From: DASYAN01 sp036501345
Lineage (GTDB): Bacteria > Chloroflexota > Ktedonobacteria > Ktedonobacterales > Ktedonobacteraceae
Reading direction: 5' to 3'
Length of the DNA: 16,015 nt
Assembly (NCBI GenBank): GCA_036501345.1
Contig: DASYAN010000088.1
Span: 1-16,015 of the forward strand
Shown here one piece after another: positions 6,788 through 14,248 of the stretch (positions within the stretch are counted from its first letter, which is position 1; each line of letters opens with the position of its first letter). The position numbers were made by a program, and so were the translations under genes. Under the pieces are notes generated by a model. It was not told the origin of the DNA, searched no databases, and saw only the letters and a program-made list of their open reading frames with translations.

Positions 6788-8571
6788 TGAATAGGTCCTC
6801 CTCGTAATTCTCTACGTAAGACTTTGCCGACTGTTGACCTAGGCAGACTGTCACGGAACTGCAGGATTTTGGGCACTTTGTAGGCAGAAAGGTTCTCTTT
6901 ACAAAACGCCAGAAGCTCCTGCTTCGTTTGCTCTGATGGCTCAATTCCTGGCTTTAATACTACAAATGCGGCCACAGTTTCACCACGATAGCTATCAATA
7001 ATACCGGCGACAGCAGCTTCTACAATAGATGGATGCTCAAAGAGTACTTCTTCAACTTCGCGGGGATACACATTGAAGCCGCTGGCGATAATCATATCTT
7101 TAGCACGATCGACTACGTAGAAGTAGCCATCTGCATCCATACGGCCAATATCGCCAGTGCGCATCCAACCGTTGGTAAAGACGGCCTGTGTCTCCTCCGT
7201 GCGGTTCCAGTAGCCTTGCATAATATTCGGCCCCTTTACTACAATCTCACCTATTTCTTCCGCCGCTAGCAAATCGCCCGTTTGACTATCCATGATAGCT
7301 GCTTCCACATCTGGTAAAGGCAGGCCAATGCTACCGTTGCGGCACTGATCGGTCAGTGGGTTACCGTGTGTGACGGGTGAAGCCTCGCTCAGGCCATACC
7401 CTTCCACGAGCTTGCCATGGGTAAGTCTCTCGAACTCCTTTTGAACTTTAGCTGGCAGAGGAGCAGAACCGCTGATACAACATTTGATAGACTGCAAATA
7501 ATCGCTATATCTACCTAACTCACGCATGATAGCAATATAGAGAGTTGGAATGCCAGGAAAGATTGTCGGATGATAGCGGCGAATAAGGTTCAAGGTACTT
7601 TTCGCTTTAAAGCGAGGTACTAAGATCATTGTCGCGGTACCAAGGATTGAAAGATTCATTGCAGCTGTCAAGCCATAAGAGTGGAAGAAAGGAATGACGC
7701 ACATTGTCGTCTCTGCGCCATCGTGCAATCTGGGGACCCAGTTCCACAACTGCATAACATTTGCCAGTAGGTTGCGGTGCGTTAACATCGCCCCTTTGGA
7801 TAGTCCGGTAGTACCGCCAGTGTACTGGAGTACGGCAAGATCTTCGCTTCTAGTGGGCACTGGCAACTTGAATAACTCGATACCGCCTTTGGTCCGAGAG
7901 ACAAGCATTGGCTGCATTCTGTGCAATGTTGGGTCCTGAGCAAAATCATTCTTGGTAAGACCCGGTTGAGTATTCTTGCTTCCACGTTCCTGCAGAGGAT
8001 AAAGCAGGCGCAGCGACGGTGGTAGAAAGTCGGCAGGATTAGTGACGACAACATGTTCGAGTGTCGTCTGCTGACGAATTTTCCGCACACTCGCGTAAAA
8101 CGTGTCGAGCATTACAATAACTTTTGCTCCTGAGTCCGCCAGTTGATGCCGCATCTCGCGCTCAGTATAGAGGGGATTTGTCGGTACAACTACAGCTCCA
8201 GCTTTCAGCGCACCATAAAAAGCAATGGGAAATTGCGGAATATTGGGGAGCGCAATGGCAACACGGTCCCCCTTCTGCACGCCTAGGCGCTGTAAGCCGA
8301 TGGCAAAACGATTGGCCAGATTAGAAAACTGAGCATAGGTGATCCTGGACCCATAATAGATAAACGCTACCCGATTTGGATGACGGCCAGCAGCCTTATC
8401 AAGAAGCCAGGTTAAAGGACGATCAAGAAGTTCGAGGTGTACAGGCACACCTTCCTCGTAATGCTGAAGCCAGGGATGAGGACGCTCGTCATGCTGATCG
8501 GAAATTTGATCGGATGAGCACAGCTCAGCTTGAAGGTGGTTGATTATCGATGGGTTAGAAATGCGTTCCAT
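6784..8571 (-). CDS. fadD: Long-chain fatty acid-CoA ligase (FadD/LcfA-like)
   Basis: A 595-aa adenylate-forming enzyme that activates fatty acids to acyl-CoA using ATP. Motifs in order: the phosphate loop YTGGTTGLSKG (250-260), GYGLSEASP (391-399), the fatty-acyl-CoA synthetase signature around GWMRTGDIG (468-476), the DR of VVDRAKD (486-492), and the catalytic Lys583 in STVGKVLRREL. All are intact. I chose the ATG at 8571 (GGAG 7 nt upstream). A GTG at 8646 would add 25 residues but has no SD and would sit at the expected transcript start, right after a TATAAT at 8659-8654. The gene is first in a two-gene operon with the acyl-CoA dehydrogenase and is divergent from the XRE regulator. Symbol by analogy; chain-length preference is not proven. 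Confidence 0.93.
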   Translation of the reverse strand: MERISNPSIINHLQAELCSSDQISDQHDERPHPWLQHYEEGVPVHLELLDRPLTWLLDKAAGRHPNRVAFIYYGSRITYAQFSNLANRFAIGLQRLGVQKGDRVAIALPNIPQFPIAFYGALKAGAVVVPTNPLYTEREMRHQLADSGAKVIVMLDTFYASVRKIRQQTTLEHVVVTNPADFLPPSLRLLYPLQERGSKNTQPGLTKNDFAQDPTLHRMQPMLVSRTKGGIELFKLPVPTRSEDLAVLQYTGGTTGLSKGAMLTHRNLLANVMQLWNWVPRLHDGAETTMCVIPFFHSYGLTAAMNLSILGTATMILVPRFKAKSTLNLIRRYHPTIFPGIPTLYIAIMRELGRYSDYLQSIKCCISGSAPLPAKVQKEFERLTHGKLVEGYGLSEASPVTHGNPLTDQCRNGSIGLPLPDVEAAIMDSQTGDLLAAEEIGEIVVKGPNIMQGYWNRTEETQAVFTNGWMRTGDIGRMDADGYFYVVDRAKDMIIASGFNVYPREVEEVLFEHPSIVEAAVAGIIDSYRGETVAAFVVLKPGIEPSEQTKQELLAFCKENLSAYKVPKILQFRDSLPRSTVGKVLRRELRGGPIQ

Positions 8572-8653
8572 GGCTCTTCTCCGTAGCAGCACCGCTTTGT
8601 ACAGTGCGAAGGTAACATCTTTGTTACCCAGAAAACAAAAACCCACTAGTATA

Positions 8654-8682
8654 ATTATATGGTACGTTCAGCGAACAAGAAC
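8654..8682 (-). promoter_or_regulatory. Promoter of the ligase/dehydrogenase operon
   Basis: A perfect TATAAT is read on the - strand at 8659-8654, with transcription expected to start near 8647, about 75 nt before the ATG at 8571. The -35 region (about 8677-8682, GTTCTT) is poor, which would suit a promoter needing help or tightly controlled. A short dyad GTTC-AGC-GAAC (8666-8676) lies in the spacer. Confidence 0.5.
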
Positions 8683-8685
8683 ACG

Positions 8686-8714
8686 TTGCCAGCTAACATT
8701 TTTTGGGTTATAAT
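8686..8714 (+). promoter_or_regulatory. Promoter of the XRE regulator
   Basis: TTGCCA (8686-8691), a 17-bp spacer and a perfect TATAAT (8709-8714) form a strong sigma70-type promoter. The expected start near 8721 leaves a leader of about 53 nt. Its -35 box is only a few bases from the -35 region of the divergent ligase promoter, so one bound protein could act on both. Confidence 0.65.
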
Positions 8715-8773
8715 AAGCACGGAGTTAACAATGTATCGATAAAGGTTTGTTCGTATAGAGTAATGCGAGGCCT

Positions 8774-9565
8774 ATGGAGACGATATCTGAGTTTGCACAA
8801 CTTGTTACGGGTTTCCGTCAGGAACGTGGCATGTCACAAGGACAACTTGCACATGCTACACGTCTCTCGCGTACCTACATTTATCACCTAGAGACGGGAC
8901 AACGTGCGAATCCGTCACCTCAGGTAGTACAGAATATTGTGCGTGCCCTGGAATTGCCGGGTCACGAGCGCCAGCGCCTCTTCGAGGCCTATACAGCGCT
9001 TACTGGTCACTTTCTCGATCAGGAGCAGATTGAAAGCACGCTGCTCGACATGGGAGAACTCGCCAGCCTGCTTGTGCGCAACACATCCTATCCGGCGCAC
9101 TCACTGGACAAGCTGTGGTATGTGCCTTCGTGGAACGAGGCAGCCATCACACTTTTCGAGGTACAAGAATATGTTGCACGCAACGAAAAGTTGAATATGC
9201 TGGATTTATTATTTAATCCACAGAGGCGTCGACTATTTCAAGGCTGGGAAAACCTCGTTCGGCGCCTAGTGAGCGATTTTCAGTACCACACCAGTAGGAT
9301 CACACATTTGCCTGAATACAAGGCTTTGTGGAGACAGTTACGCGAATCACCAGACTTCCGGCGCATCTCTTCCTCAACCTACCAGAATGGCAGACCATCT
9401 CCCTCTTTTGCATTCCGGATGCAGCATAGCCAACTTGGTCGTATTACCTTGTGTACCGCTACGACTGTATTTACCGGCGTAACCAACTATTCAATGGTCA
9501 GCTATGTACCCGGGGATCAGCAGACACTAGCCATTTATCGCATGCGTGGATGGCAGTTCAGTTAA
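8774..9565 (+). CDS. XRE-family regulator with MmyB/MLTR-type ligand-binding domain
   Basis: A 263-aa DNA-binding regulator. Residues about 6-62 form an XRE/Cro helix-turn-helix (VTGFRQERGMSQGQLA, then LSRTYIYHLETGQR). Residues about 95-263 match the PAS-like sensor domain of MmyB-like regulators, with the typical WYVPSWNEAAITLF, RNEKLNMLDLLFNP and LRESPDFRRISS blocks. This family is common in Actinobacteria and Chloroflexota. From memory, a Chloroflexus member was found with a fatty acid in the sensor pocket, so a lipid or acyl ligand is a fair guess. The start is an ATG at 8774 with GCGAGG only 3 nt upstream; a stop at 8756 closes the frame above, so no longer form is possible. It is divergent from the acyl-CoA ligase operon and very likely controls it and itself (inference). 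Confidence 0.9.
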   Translation: METISEFAQLVTGFRQERGMSQGQLAHATRLSRTYIYHLETGQRANPSPQVVQNIVRALELPGHERQRLFEAYTALTGHFLDQEQIESTLLDMGELASLLVRNTSYPAHSLDKLWYVPSWNEAAITLFEVQEYVARNEKLNMLDLLFNPQRRRLFQGWENLVRRLVSDFQYHTSRITHLPEYKALWRQLRESPDFRRISSSTYQNGRPSPSFAFRMQHSQLGRITLCTATTVFTGVTNYSMVSYVPGDQQTLAIYRMRGWQFS

Positions 9566-9596
9566 ATAGCTGCTCATAGGGAACTTTCTGGGCCGT

Positions 9597-10196
9597 TCAC
9601 TGCAATCGTTCCTCGATCCGTGCAATAGCGTACTCAGTGACTTCTAAGCCTGCCTTAAGCACTGCCTCTTTATATTCGCGTACCAACATCTGATACTCAA
9701 GCAGACGAGGACGCCGTGCGGCCCGAGAACCATATTCCTGCCGAGCCCATTCCATGTGAGCCAGTTGTTTCAGCAAGCTTTCACGGTGCCCACGTAGATG
9801 CTCCAGAGCCACAACATCAGTTGTCTCACCGCAGAAAAAGAGCTTGGTGAGAAATTCGTCTTTAGTAAAACGTTCTGGTACGGCCTCTTCGAGCCAGTGT
9901 GCAATCTCTGCGTAACCAGCTTCCGTTAGGCGATAGACCTTGCGGTTGGGACGCGCAGTCTGCACAACCACTTCGACATCTACCACCCCAGCCTTGTGCA
10001 GCTTCTTGAGCATTGTGTAGATCTGGCTGTTACCAGCATTCCAGTAGCTGGCAATAGCACGGTCAAAGGTCTGCTTAATATCATAGCCGCTCATGGGATG
10101 AGCCCAGAGCAATCCTAAAATGATAGAGCGCAAAGTGTTGTTACGTGAAGGATGGTCCTCTTCACCCTCGATCGGTGTATCGAATTGTTGATGCAT
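9597..10196 (-). CDS. PadR-family transcriptional regulator
   Basis: A 199-aa PadR regulator. The N-terminal winged helix (about 20-98) contains the family pattern LRSIILGLLWAHPMSGYDIK and the SQIYTMLKKLHKAGVV recognition region, with the wing and RKVYRLTEAG after it. The C-terminal helical part (about 108-198) is the PadR/Vir_act_alpha dimerisation arm. PadR proteins are usually repressors that respond to small molecules and often control a transporter or detoxification gene beside them; no such gene is next to this one. It runs tail-to-tail with the XRE gene (31 bp between). The start is the ATG at 10196 with only a weak GAGA-like SD. The inverted repeat just upstream (10220-10294) flanks its likely -10 box and suggests self-control. 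Confidence 0.93.
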   Translation of the reverse strand: MHQQFDTPIEGEEDHPSRNNTLRSIILGLLWAHPMSGYDIKQTFDRAIASYWNAGNSQIYTMLKKLHKAGVVDVEVVVQTARPNRKVYRLTEAGYAEIAHWLEEAVPERFTKDEFLTKLFFCGETTDVVALEHLRGHRESLLKQLAHMEWARQEYGSRAARRPRLLEYQMLVREYKEAVLKAGLEVTEYAIARIEERLQ

Positions 10197-10219
10197 GTAT
10201 GACTTTTCTCTAGTGTAGA

Positions 10220-10294
10220 TGACTCCAATAAATGTAGCTTATTATAGCATGTTCATTAGGAATTTGCTGCAAAATGCCTTACATTTTGGAGTCA
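10220..10294 (-). promoter_or_regulatory. PadR promoter flanked by an inverted repeat
   Basis: TGACTCCAA-TA-AATGT (10220-10235) is mirrored by ACATT-TTGGAGTCA (10281-10294): 9 and 5 bp matches with a 2-nt offset. Between the arms is a perfect - strand TATAAT (10246-10241). A weak -35 only. The AATGT/ACATT ends recall the ATGT...ACAT dyads of PadR operators, so self-repression is likely. Confidence 0.45.
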
Positions 10295-10333
10295 GTACTA
10301 ATCTGTTTGCCATGCGAAAAGATTGCCTCTAGA

Positions 10334-10385
10334 GCTGTCAGGAGACGCTCGATGCTCATACGCAGGTATCCTCCAGCTTTTTTTT
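10334..10385 (+). terminator. Terminator-like hairpin with T8 on the + strand
   Basis: GCTG/CAGC (10334-10337, 10374-10377) and AGGA/TCCT (10340-10343, 10369-10372) form a broken stem with a large loop, directly followed by eight T (10378-10385). No + strand gene ends just before it, so it may end a short transcript or be chance. Confidence 0.25.
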
Positions 10386-10461
10386 GCCAACTCCATTGTG
10401 ATAAAAGAGCTAATACTCAAATGATACAATGAGGTTCGCTTCCCCCACAAGTCCCACCGAG

Positions 10462-10490
10462 TTGCGCACCATGGTACAAGGTGATATCAT
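10462..10490 (+). promoter_or_regulatory. Likely promoter of the transglutaminase-FHA pair
   Basis: TTGCGC (10462-10467), a 17-bp spacer and TATCAT (10485-10490). The -10 matches 5 of 6, the -35 only 3 of 6. Transcription would start near 10497, leaving a leader of about 80 nt that contains the hairpins at 10517-10549. Confidence 0.4.
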
Positions 10491-10516
10491 TCACCCGCAA
10501 AGTTTCTTGCTAGGGC

Positions 10517-10549
10517 AGGTACGTCAGGTACCTTTTTGCGTAAAAGGGG
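10517..10549 (+). promoter_or_regulatory. Leader with competing hairpins (attenuator-like)
   Basis: AGGTAC (10517-10522) pairs with GTACCT (10528-10533), loop GTCAG, followed by a T5 run, as in an intrinsic terminator. CCTTTT (10531-10536) can instead pair with AAAAGG (10542-10547), part of the SD AAAAGGGG. The two structures share bases and exclude each other. No known riboswitch was recognised. Confidence 0.35.
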
Positions 10550-10558
10550 TAAATTAGC

Positions 10559-10579
10559 ATGGCTAACAATGAAAAATAA
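10559..10579 (+). CDS. Six-codon mini-ORF before the transglutaminase-like gene
   Basis: Reads MANNEK and stop, with AAAAGGGG 9 nt upstream. Its TAA directly abuts the ATG of the next gene, in the same frame. That next ATG has no SD of its own, so re-initiation after the mini-ORF is a reasonable inference. Alternatively the gene once began here and a stop arose. Confidence 0.3.
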   Translation: MANNEK

Positions 10580-11671
10580 ATGAGCAAAAAATCGGCAGTG
10601 CTGTTCCTCACTTTCGCAATACTCATCATGCTTGCTAGCGTGTATGTTGTCAGCGGGACACTGGCCTATATACACTATCAACAGGAGAGTCTGGCAGCAC
10701 AAGCATACTGCGGTGGACAGGCTCCTGTACGTATTTGTGTATATGCTCCAAAATCAATTTTCAGCGCATTCTATCGGTCTTATATGTCAGCACAATCTTC
10801 TCTGTTCTCCGTTGACTACAGCAGCAGCAGCAGCCCACAAACATTGCTCATCACAATTGCCATTCAAGGATTTAGCCAGTCCCAGGTACAGACAGTGACA
10901 GCGACAGGCAATATGCAAACGCGCTCTTTTATTCCACCAATGCAGAATCAAGCATTACAGGCGCTAACTGCCGAAAAACAGACTACACTGGATGTACATG
11001 TGACGGATACGCAGGGACGACCGTATTACGTGCAGGACGTTCCCTTAACGCTGTATTCGCGCTGGTTGATGCGCTGGACACCAGCTAATCGTTTCCAGAT
11101 TGCAGCCTGGGTGACACCTGATGACTCAGCGGTCACCCAACTAGTGTCCAAAGCGACAACACACCTGGCCGAGCAAGAAAGGCCCATTCCTCCTGCATTA
11201 ATTGGATATTCATCAGCATCTCCGCAACAGGTTGTTGATCAGGTCGATGCTATTTATGACACATTACGGCTGAATTATCAAATGCACTATGTCCAGGAGG
11301 ACATTCCCTATGGCAATGGAGGTATTGGGGATAATTTGAACCAGAATATTCGTTTACCTGCCGAGGTATTGCAGCAACACAGTGGTATGTGCATTGAACT
11401 GACAAACTTACTAGCTTCGGCCGTTGAACGTATAGGTCTGCATGCTGAGATCGTTATCATACCTGGGCATGCCTTTCTGGGAGTAGCAACAACTAAGGAT
11501 GATAGGAGCTTCGAATATTGGGATGCAGTAGATATGAATAATAACATTGCGGCAGATTCGGCCAATGTGCATGCAGATACCATTTATAGGCAACATGCAA
11601 AGGCCCACACACTTATCGATACTATCCTGGTGAGTGATGCTCGCAATGCACATATCGCTCCTATGTTGTAA
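10580..11671 (+). CDS. Membrane-anchored transglutaminase-like protein
   Basis: A 363-aa protein with one N-terminal membrane segment (about 7-31, after MSKKS), so the rest is probably outside the membrane. Residues about 85-200 are a variable extracellular region with no recognised family. Residues about 215-320 look like the transglutaminase/papain-like fold: Cys271 in HSGMCIELTNLLAS, His297 in IPGHAFLG, and Asp315 in EYWDAVDM, in the right order and spacing for a Cys-His-Asp triad. Such domains act as proteases, amidases or crosslinking enzymes. The substrate is unknown. The ATG at 10580 lacks its own SD and follows the mini-ORF MANNEK. The gene is followed after 20 bp by the FHA protein; the two form a small operon. 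Confidence 0.75.
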   Translation: MSKKSAVLFLTFAILIMLASVYVVSGTLAYIHYQQESLAAQAYCGGQAPVRICVYAPKSIFSAFYRSYMSAQSSLFSVDYSSSSSPQTLLITIAIQGFSQSQVQTVTATGNMQTRSFIPPMQNQALQALTAEKQTTLDVHVTDTQGRPYYVQDVPLTLYSRWLMRWTPANRFQIAAWVTPDDSAVTQLVSKATTHLAEQERPIPPALIGYSSASPQQVVDQVDAIYDTLRLNYQMHYVQEDIPYGNGGIGDNLNQNIRLPAEVLQQHSGMCIELTNLLASAVERIGLHAEIVIIPGHAFLGVATTKDDRSFEYWDAVDMNNNIAADSANVHADTIYRQHAKAHTLIDTILVSDARNAHIAPML

Positions 11672-11691
11672 GTGAGGAGGATGAGCACGCG

Positions 11692-13065
11692 ATGACAGAT
11701 TTCTCAACTTGGTTTAATGCTGGCTGGTATGGCGGATTAATATGCTGCATGTTCGCCATTGTCACCAATGTTCTATATTCAGCTCTGCGTCGACGCGGTA
11801 AGACACGCCAGCTAGCTAGAACGACCGTTATATGTGTAATATCGGCATTATTGTTGCTTCCTGCTATTATATGGTTCAATAGCCGTTTTAATGTTCAGCA
11901 GTCACAGATCTCAGTGTTCGAAGTTATAAGCATACTGGTCTATATTGCGCTTTTTGGCTGGGTAGTACCTCTGGGAATAACGGGCCTCCACTGCTTCTTT
12001 TCCCTTCCACGTCCCACCAGTACAACTGCATTAGATCCCGCAAGTATGCAATCTTCTGCAACGATGCACCAGACTCCCCGTTATCAACCCGGCGTGGAGG
12101 TCCCCTTTGTTTTTAGCGAAGAAACACCCTGGGGCTGGCTTGAGTATTACACTGGTAGTTTTCATGGGCAACGCTTAGCACTCAAGCGTGCCATTATAAC
12201 TATTGGTCGCGATGAAGAGTGTGATATCTGGATAGATGATGATATGGCTTCACGACATCACGCCGAAGTGGCCTGGGACAATGGCCGTACCTACCTGACT
12301 GACTGTGAGAGCCTCAACGGAGTCTTGCTCAATAAACGACCTGTACGTGGTACAGCGCTACTCGAGCCCAATGATATGTTACAGATTGGTACACATTGCT
12401 TTGTCTTTGTTCCGGTTGAGCAGAAGGAAATCCTCAGGGCACAGGATGATCCACTCAGCAGGCACACATGGCGGTCTACACATGATTTACAGACCGGGGT
12501 CAGCCAGCCCGTGCCTCTCATAGAGAAGGTGCCAAATATACCATCACCGTCTGTCCAGGAAGAAATGACTCCAGAGACGGACAGTGTATCTTCTCCACGT
12601 TGGGATCAGACAGCACAAATTGACCACCCTGCGCCCTTACCGCAGTTGCCTGATCTATCTGCTGTTCTGCTAGTACTTGACGGCGAACTAACGGGGCACA
12701 AGTTTGTCTTAGAGCACCCTGTTATCACGGCTGGTCGTGGCAACGAGTGTGATATAGTCATCAATGATGCCTCGATTTCACGCCAACATGCCCAGTTTTT
12801 ACATCAAGCTGACGGTGTTTATGTACAGGACTTGACCAGCCGCAACGGCACCAGAGTCAATGAAGAGCCATTACTAAGCCCCCATCTACTCAAACCAGGC
12901 GATATCATTTCCCTCGGGAGTATTCACCTGGAATATGCGCCAGTGCAGCCTACTCATACAACATCTTCGCCAGTTTCTACTACTGCCCCTACTGTCTTGC
13001 CACCTCTACCACGAACCGTAGGAGGTCCCATGCCTTTGAGATTACCGAGCAAACCAAGACACTAA
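11692..13065 (+). CDS. Membrane protein with two FHA domains
   Basis: A 457-aa protein with three N-terminal membrane segments (about 11-31, 44-63, 76-104) and a long cytosolic part with two forkhead-associated domains, which bind phosphothreonine. FHA1 (about 150-243) has Gly172-Arg173, SRHH (187-190) and LNG (208-210); FHA2 (about 322-418) has Gly348-Arg349, SISRQH (361-366) and SRNGT (383-387). Both keep the core Arg, Ser, His and Asn residues, so both may bind. The linker (about 245-320) and the C-terminus are Pro/Ser/Thr-rich. A partner Ser/Thr kinase is not in the window. The start is the ATG at 11692 with GAGGAGG 11 nt upstream. Together with the transglutaminase-like gene it suggests a phosphorylation-linked, envelope-located process (inference). 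Confidence 0.92.
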   Translation: MTDFSTWFNAGWYGGLICCMFAIVTNVLYSALRRRGKTRQLARTTVICVISALLLLPAIIWFNSRFNVQQSQISVFEVISILVYIALFGWVVPLGITGLHCFFSLPRPTSTTALDPASMQSSATMHQTPRYQPGVEVPFVFSEETPWGWLEYYTGSFHGQRLALKRAIITIGRDEECDIWIDDDMASRHHAEVAWDNGRTYLTDCESLNGVLLNKRPVRGTALLEPNDMLQIGTHCFVFVPVEQKEILRAQDDPLSRHTWRSTHDLQTGVSQPVPLIEKVPNIPSPSVQEEMTPETDSVSSPRWDQTAQIDHPAPLPQLPDLSAVLLVLDGELTGHKFVLEHPVITAGRGNECDIVINDASISRQHAQFLHQADGVYVQDLTSRNGTRVNEEPLLSPHLLKPGDIISLGSIHLEYAPVQPTHTTSSPVSTTAPTVLPPLPRTVGGPMPLRLPSKPRH

Positions 13066-13087
13066 AAGAGTATGAAAAAATAGGAGC

Positions 13088-13885
13088 CTATTCCATTGCC
13101 ACACCGCTTAAGGGACGTAGCCCTAAAATACTTCGTCCGTGGGTGGGATAGAGATAATTTACCCGTAAGCTACGTAATACGCGTAAGGTTTCTTCAAGCT
13201 GACAGCGATCGGCTCCACGGCGCACTAGAGGAGTGCCTTCCTGGATCATAATTGTGTCGCCACACACCAGTTCCCAGCTGAAGGGATTATATAAACAGAG
13301 ACTTTCAGGTGTATATCCAGGACTGGCAATCACACGCCAGTCTGGATGACTAGGAAGACCTTCCACATCATCGAGCCAGAGGTCGATCAGCTTCACTTGA
13401 TGTTCGTAGTCCGGTGGAAACAGATCAAAATGGCGTGATGCACCCGGAAATACGCTTTCCACCATATGACCCAGCTTAGGACAAACCTGCTGATCTCCCT
13501 GTACTGCCGCTAACTTTTGGACAACCGAGGAGGCTGCAACTGGTGCATTACACAGATGACGCAGGATTTCTATACCCGTAGTATAGCCGAAGTGCAAATG
13601 CGTTAATACAATCAGATCAATATCAGTGATTGCTCTGCGTAAGAAGCGCTGAAGATAACCCTGCAACTGACGGACATTCAGCTCAGAGCCGGGATCGACC
13701 ACGACAAAACGCTCGTCTGCAATCAAGTAGGTATTTGCCATTGAGAAACGATCGGTAATCGTATGTACTTGGCGCAATTGGGCAGGCCTTAAAGGTGCGT
13801 GAAGCTGGTTAGAAGATGCTGGACTCAATACCCCCTCCGACAATCGCAGAATATAGATACTTCTTTTTCCGACTAATAACGACAC
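13088..13885 (-). CDS. Metallo-beta-lactamase-fold protein with altered metal site
   Basis: A 265-aa protein of the MBL hydrolase fold. The fold marks are clear: NTYLIADERFVVVDPGS (51-67), LTHLHFGYTTG (94-104), ASPGYTPES (187-195), VCGDTI (207-212) and YPTHGRS (246-252). The usual HxHxDH motif reads H96-x-H98-x-G100-Y101, so the Asp and the following His are replaced, and the later PGHT His is Tyr191. His96, His98, Asp210 and His249 remain. A normal two-metal site is therefore unlikely; it may hold one metal or have another role. The start is uncertain: GTG at 13885 with a poor SD. The next ATG (13741) would cut into the fold. It runs tail-to-tail with the FHA gene, 22 bp apart. Confidence 0.85.
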   Translation of the reverse strand: MSLLVGKRSIYILRLSEGVLSPASSNQLHAPLRPAQLRQVHTITDRFSMANTYLIADERFVVVDPGSELNVRQLQGYLQRFLRRAITDIDLIVLTHLHFGYTTGIEILRHLCNAPVAASSVVQKLAAVQGDQQVCPKLGHMVESVFPGASRHFDLFPPDYEHQVKLIDLWLDDVEGLPSHPDWRVIASPGYTPESLCLYNPFSWELVCGDTIMIQEGTPLVRRGADRCQLEETLRVLRSLRVNYLYPTHGRSILGLRPLSGVAME

Positions 13886-13996
13886 TTGGTATCCACTCGA
13901 TAGTCTACCAGAAACGCCACTGGCATGGCTAGTTTCGCTCTTGCAGTAGGTGCAATTGCTGTTATCAGAGCCAATCTTACTGCAGAGGAGGTAAAA

Positions 13997-14020
13997 ATGA
14001 GTTGGTTTTTAAGGTGCTGA
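13997..14020 (+). CDS. Seven-codon ORF with a strong SD, possible leader or gene remnant
   Basis: GAGGAGG (13985-13991) lies 5 nt before an ATG that reads only MSWFLRC before TGA. The frame is open upstream to an ATG at 13925, which gives 31 aa (starting MASFALAVGAIAVIRANLT), but that start has no SD. The good SD before so short a frame suggests a leader peptide or the head of a decayed gene. Confidence 0.2.
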   Translation: MSWFLRC

Positions 14021-14044
14021 TAAATCTGCACTCTGTCGTCAAAT

Positions 14045-14248
14045 ATGAAGCCTACGGAGAAGCCACCTCATCTCCTCATAGAATACTTTATCCTCGACTA
14101 CTTCCTGCAGGAAAAATGTGTAAACTGTCCCTCTTTCTCCCTGGAAAAATGTGCAAATCTTCTCTATACTCTACTCAAATCAAGTCGTTGTGTACCATCT
14201 AAGCAGTCTCATAATGTTGTCTACAACTCATGTTATGATGACGTATAA
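14045..14248 (+). CDS. Doubtful 67-aa Cys-rich ORF
   Basis: An open frame from ATG at 14045 with no SD. It encodes a short Cys-containing protein with an in-frame 33-bp repeat (GGAAAAATGTG at 14110 and 14143; EKCVN/EKCAN in the protein). No family is recognised. It may be a real small gene or chance in a gene-poor area. Confidence 0.2.
   Translation: MKPTEKPPHLLIEYFILDYFLQEKCVNCPSFSLEKCANLLYTLLKSSRCVPSKQSHNVVYNSCYDDV

Noticed and set aside
8572..8646. 25-residue N-terminal extension of the acyl-CoA ligase from a GTG
   Set aside because: No SD, and the GTG would lie at the predicted transcript start just after TATAAT; the ATG at 8571 has a GGAG at good spacing.
11681..11695. Four-codon mini-ORF (MSTR) overlapping the FHA gene start
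   Set aside because: Its ATG directly touches the SD, leaving no spacing for initiation; the SD fits the FHA start at 11692.
13079..13092. AATAGG-AG-CCTATT inverted repeat between the FHA and MBL genes as a terminator
   Set aside because: The 2-nt loop is too short for a hairpin; no T run on either side that would support termination.
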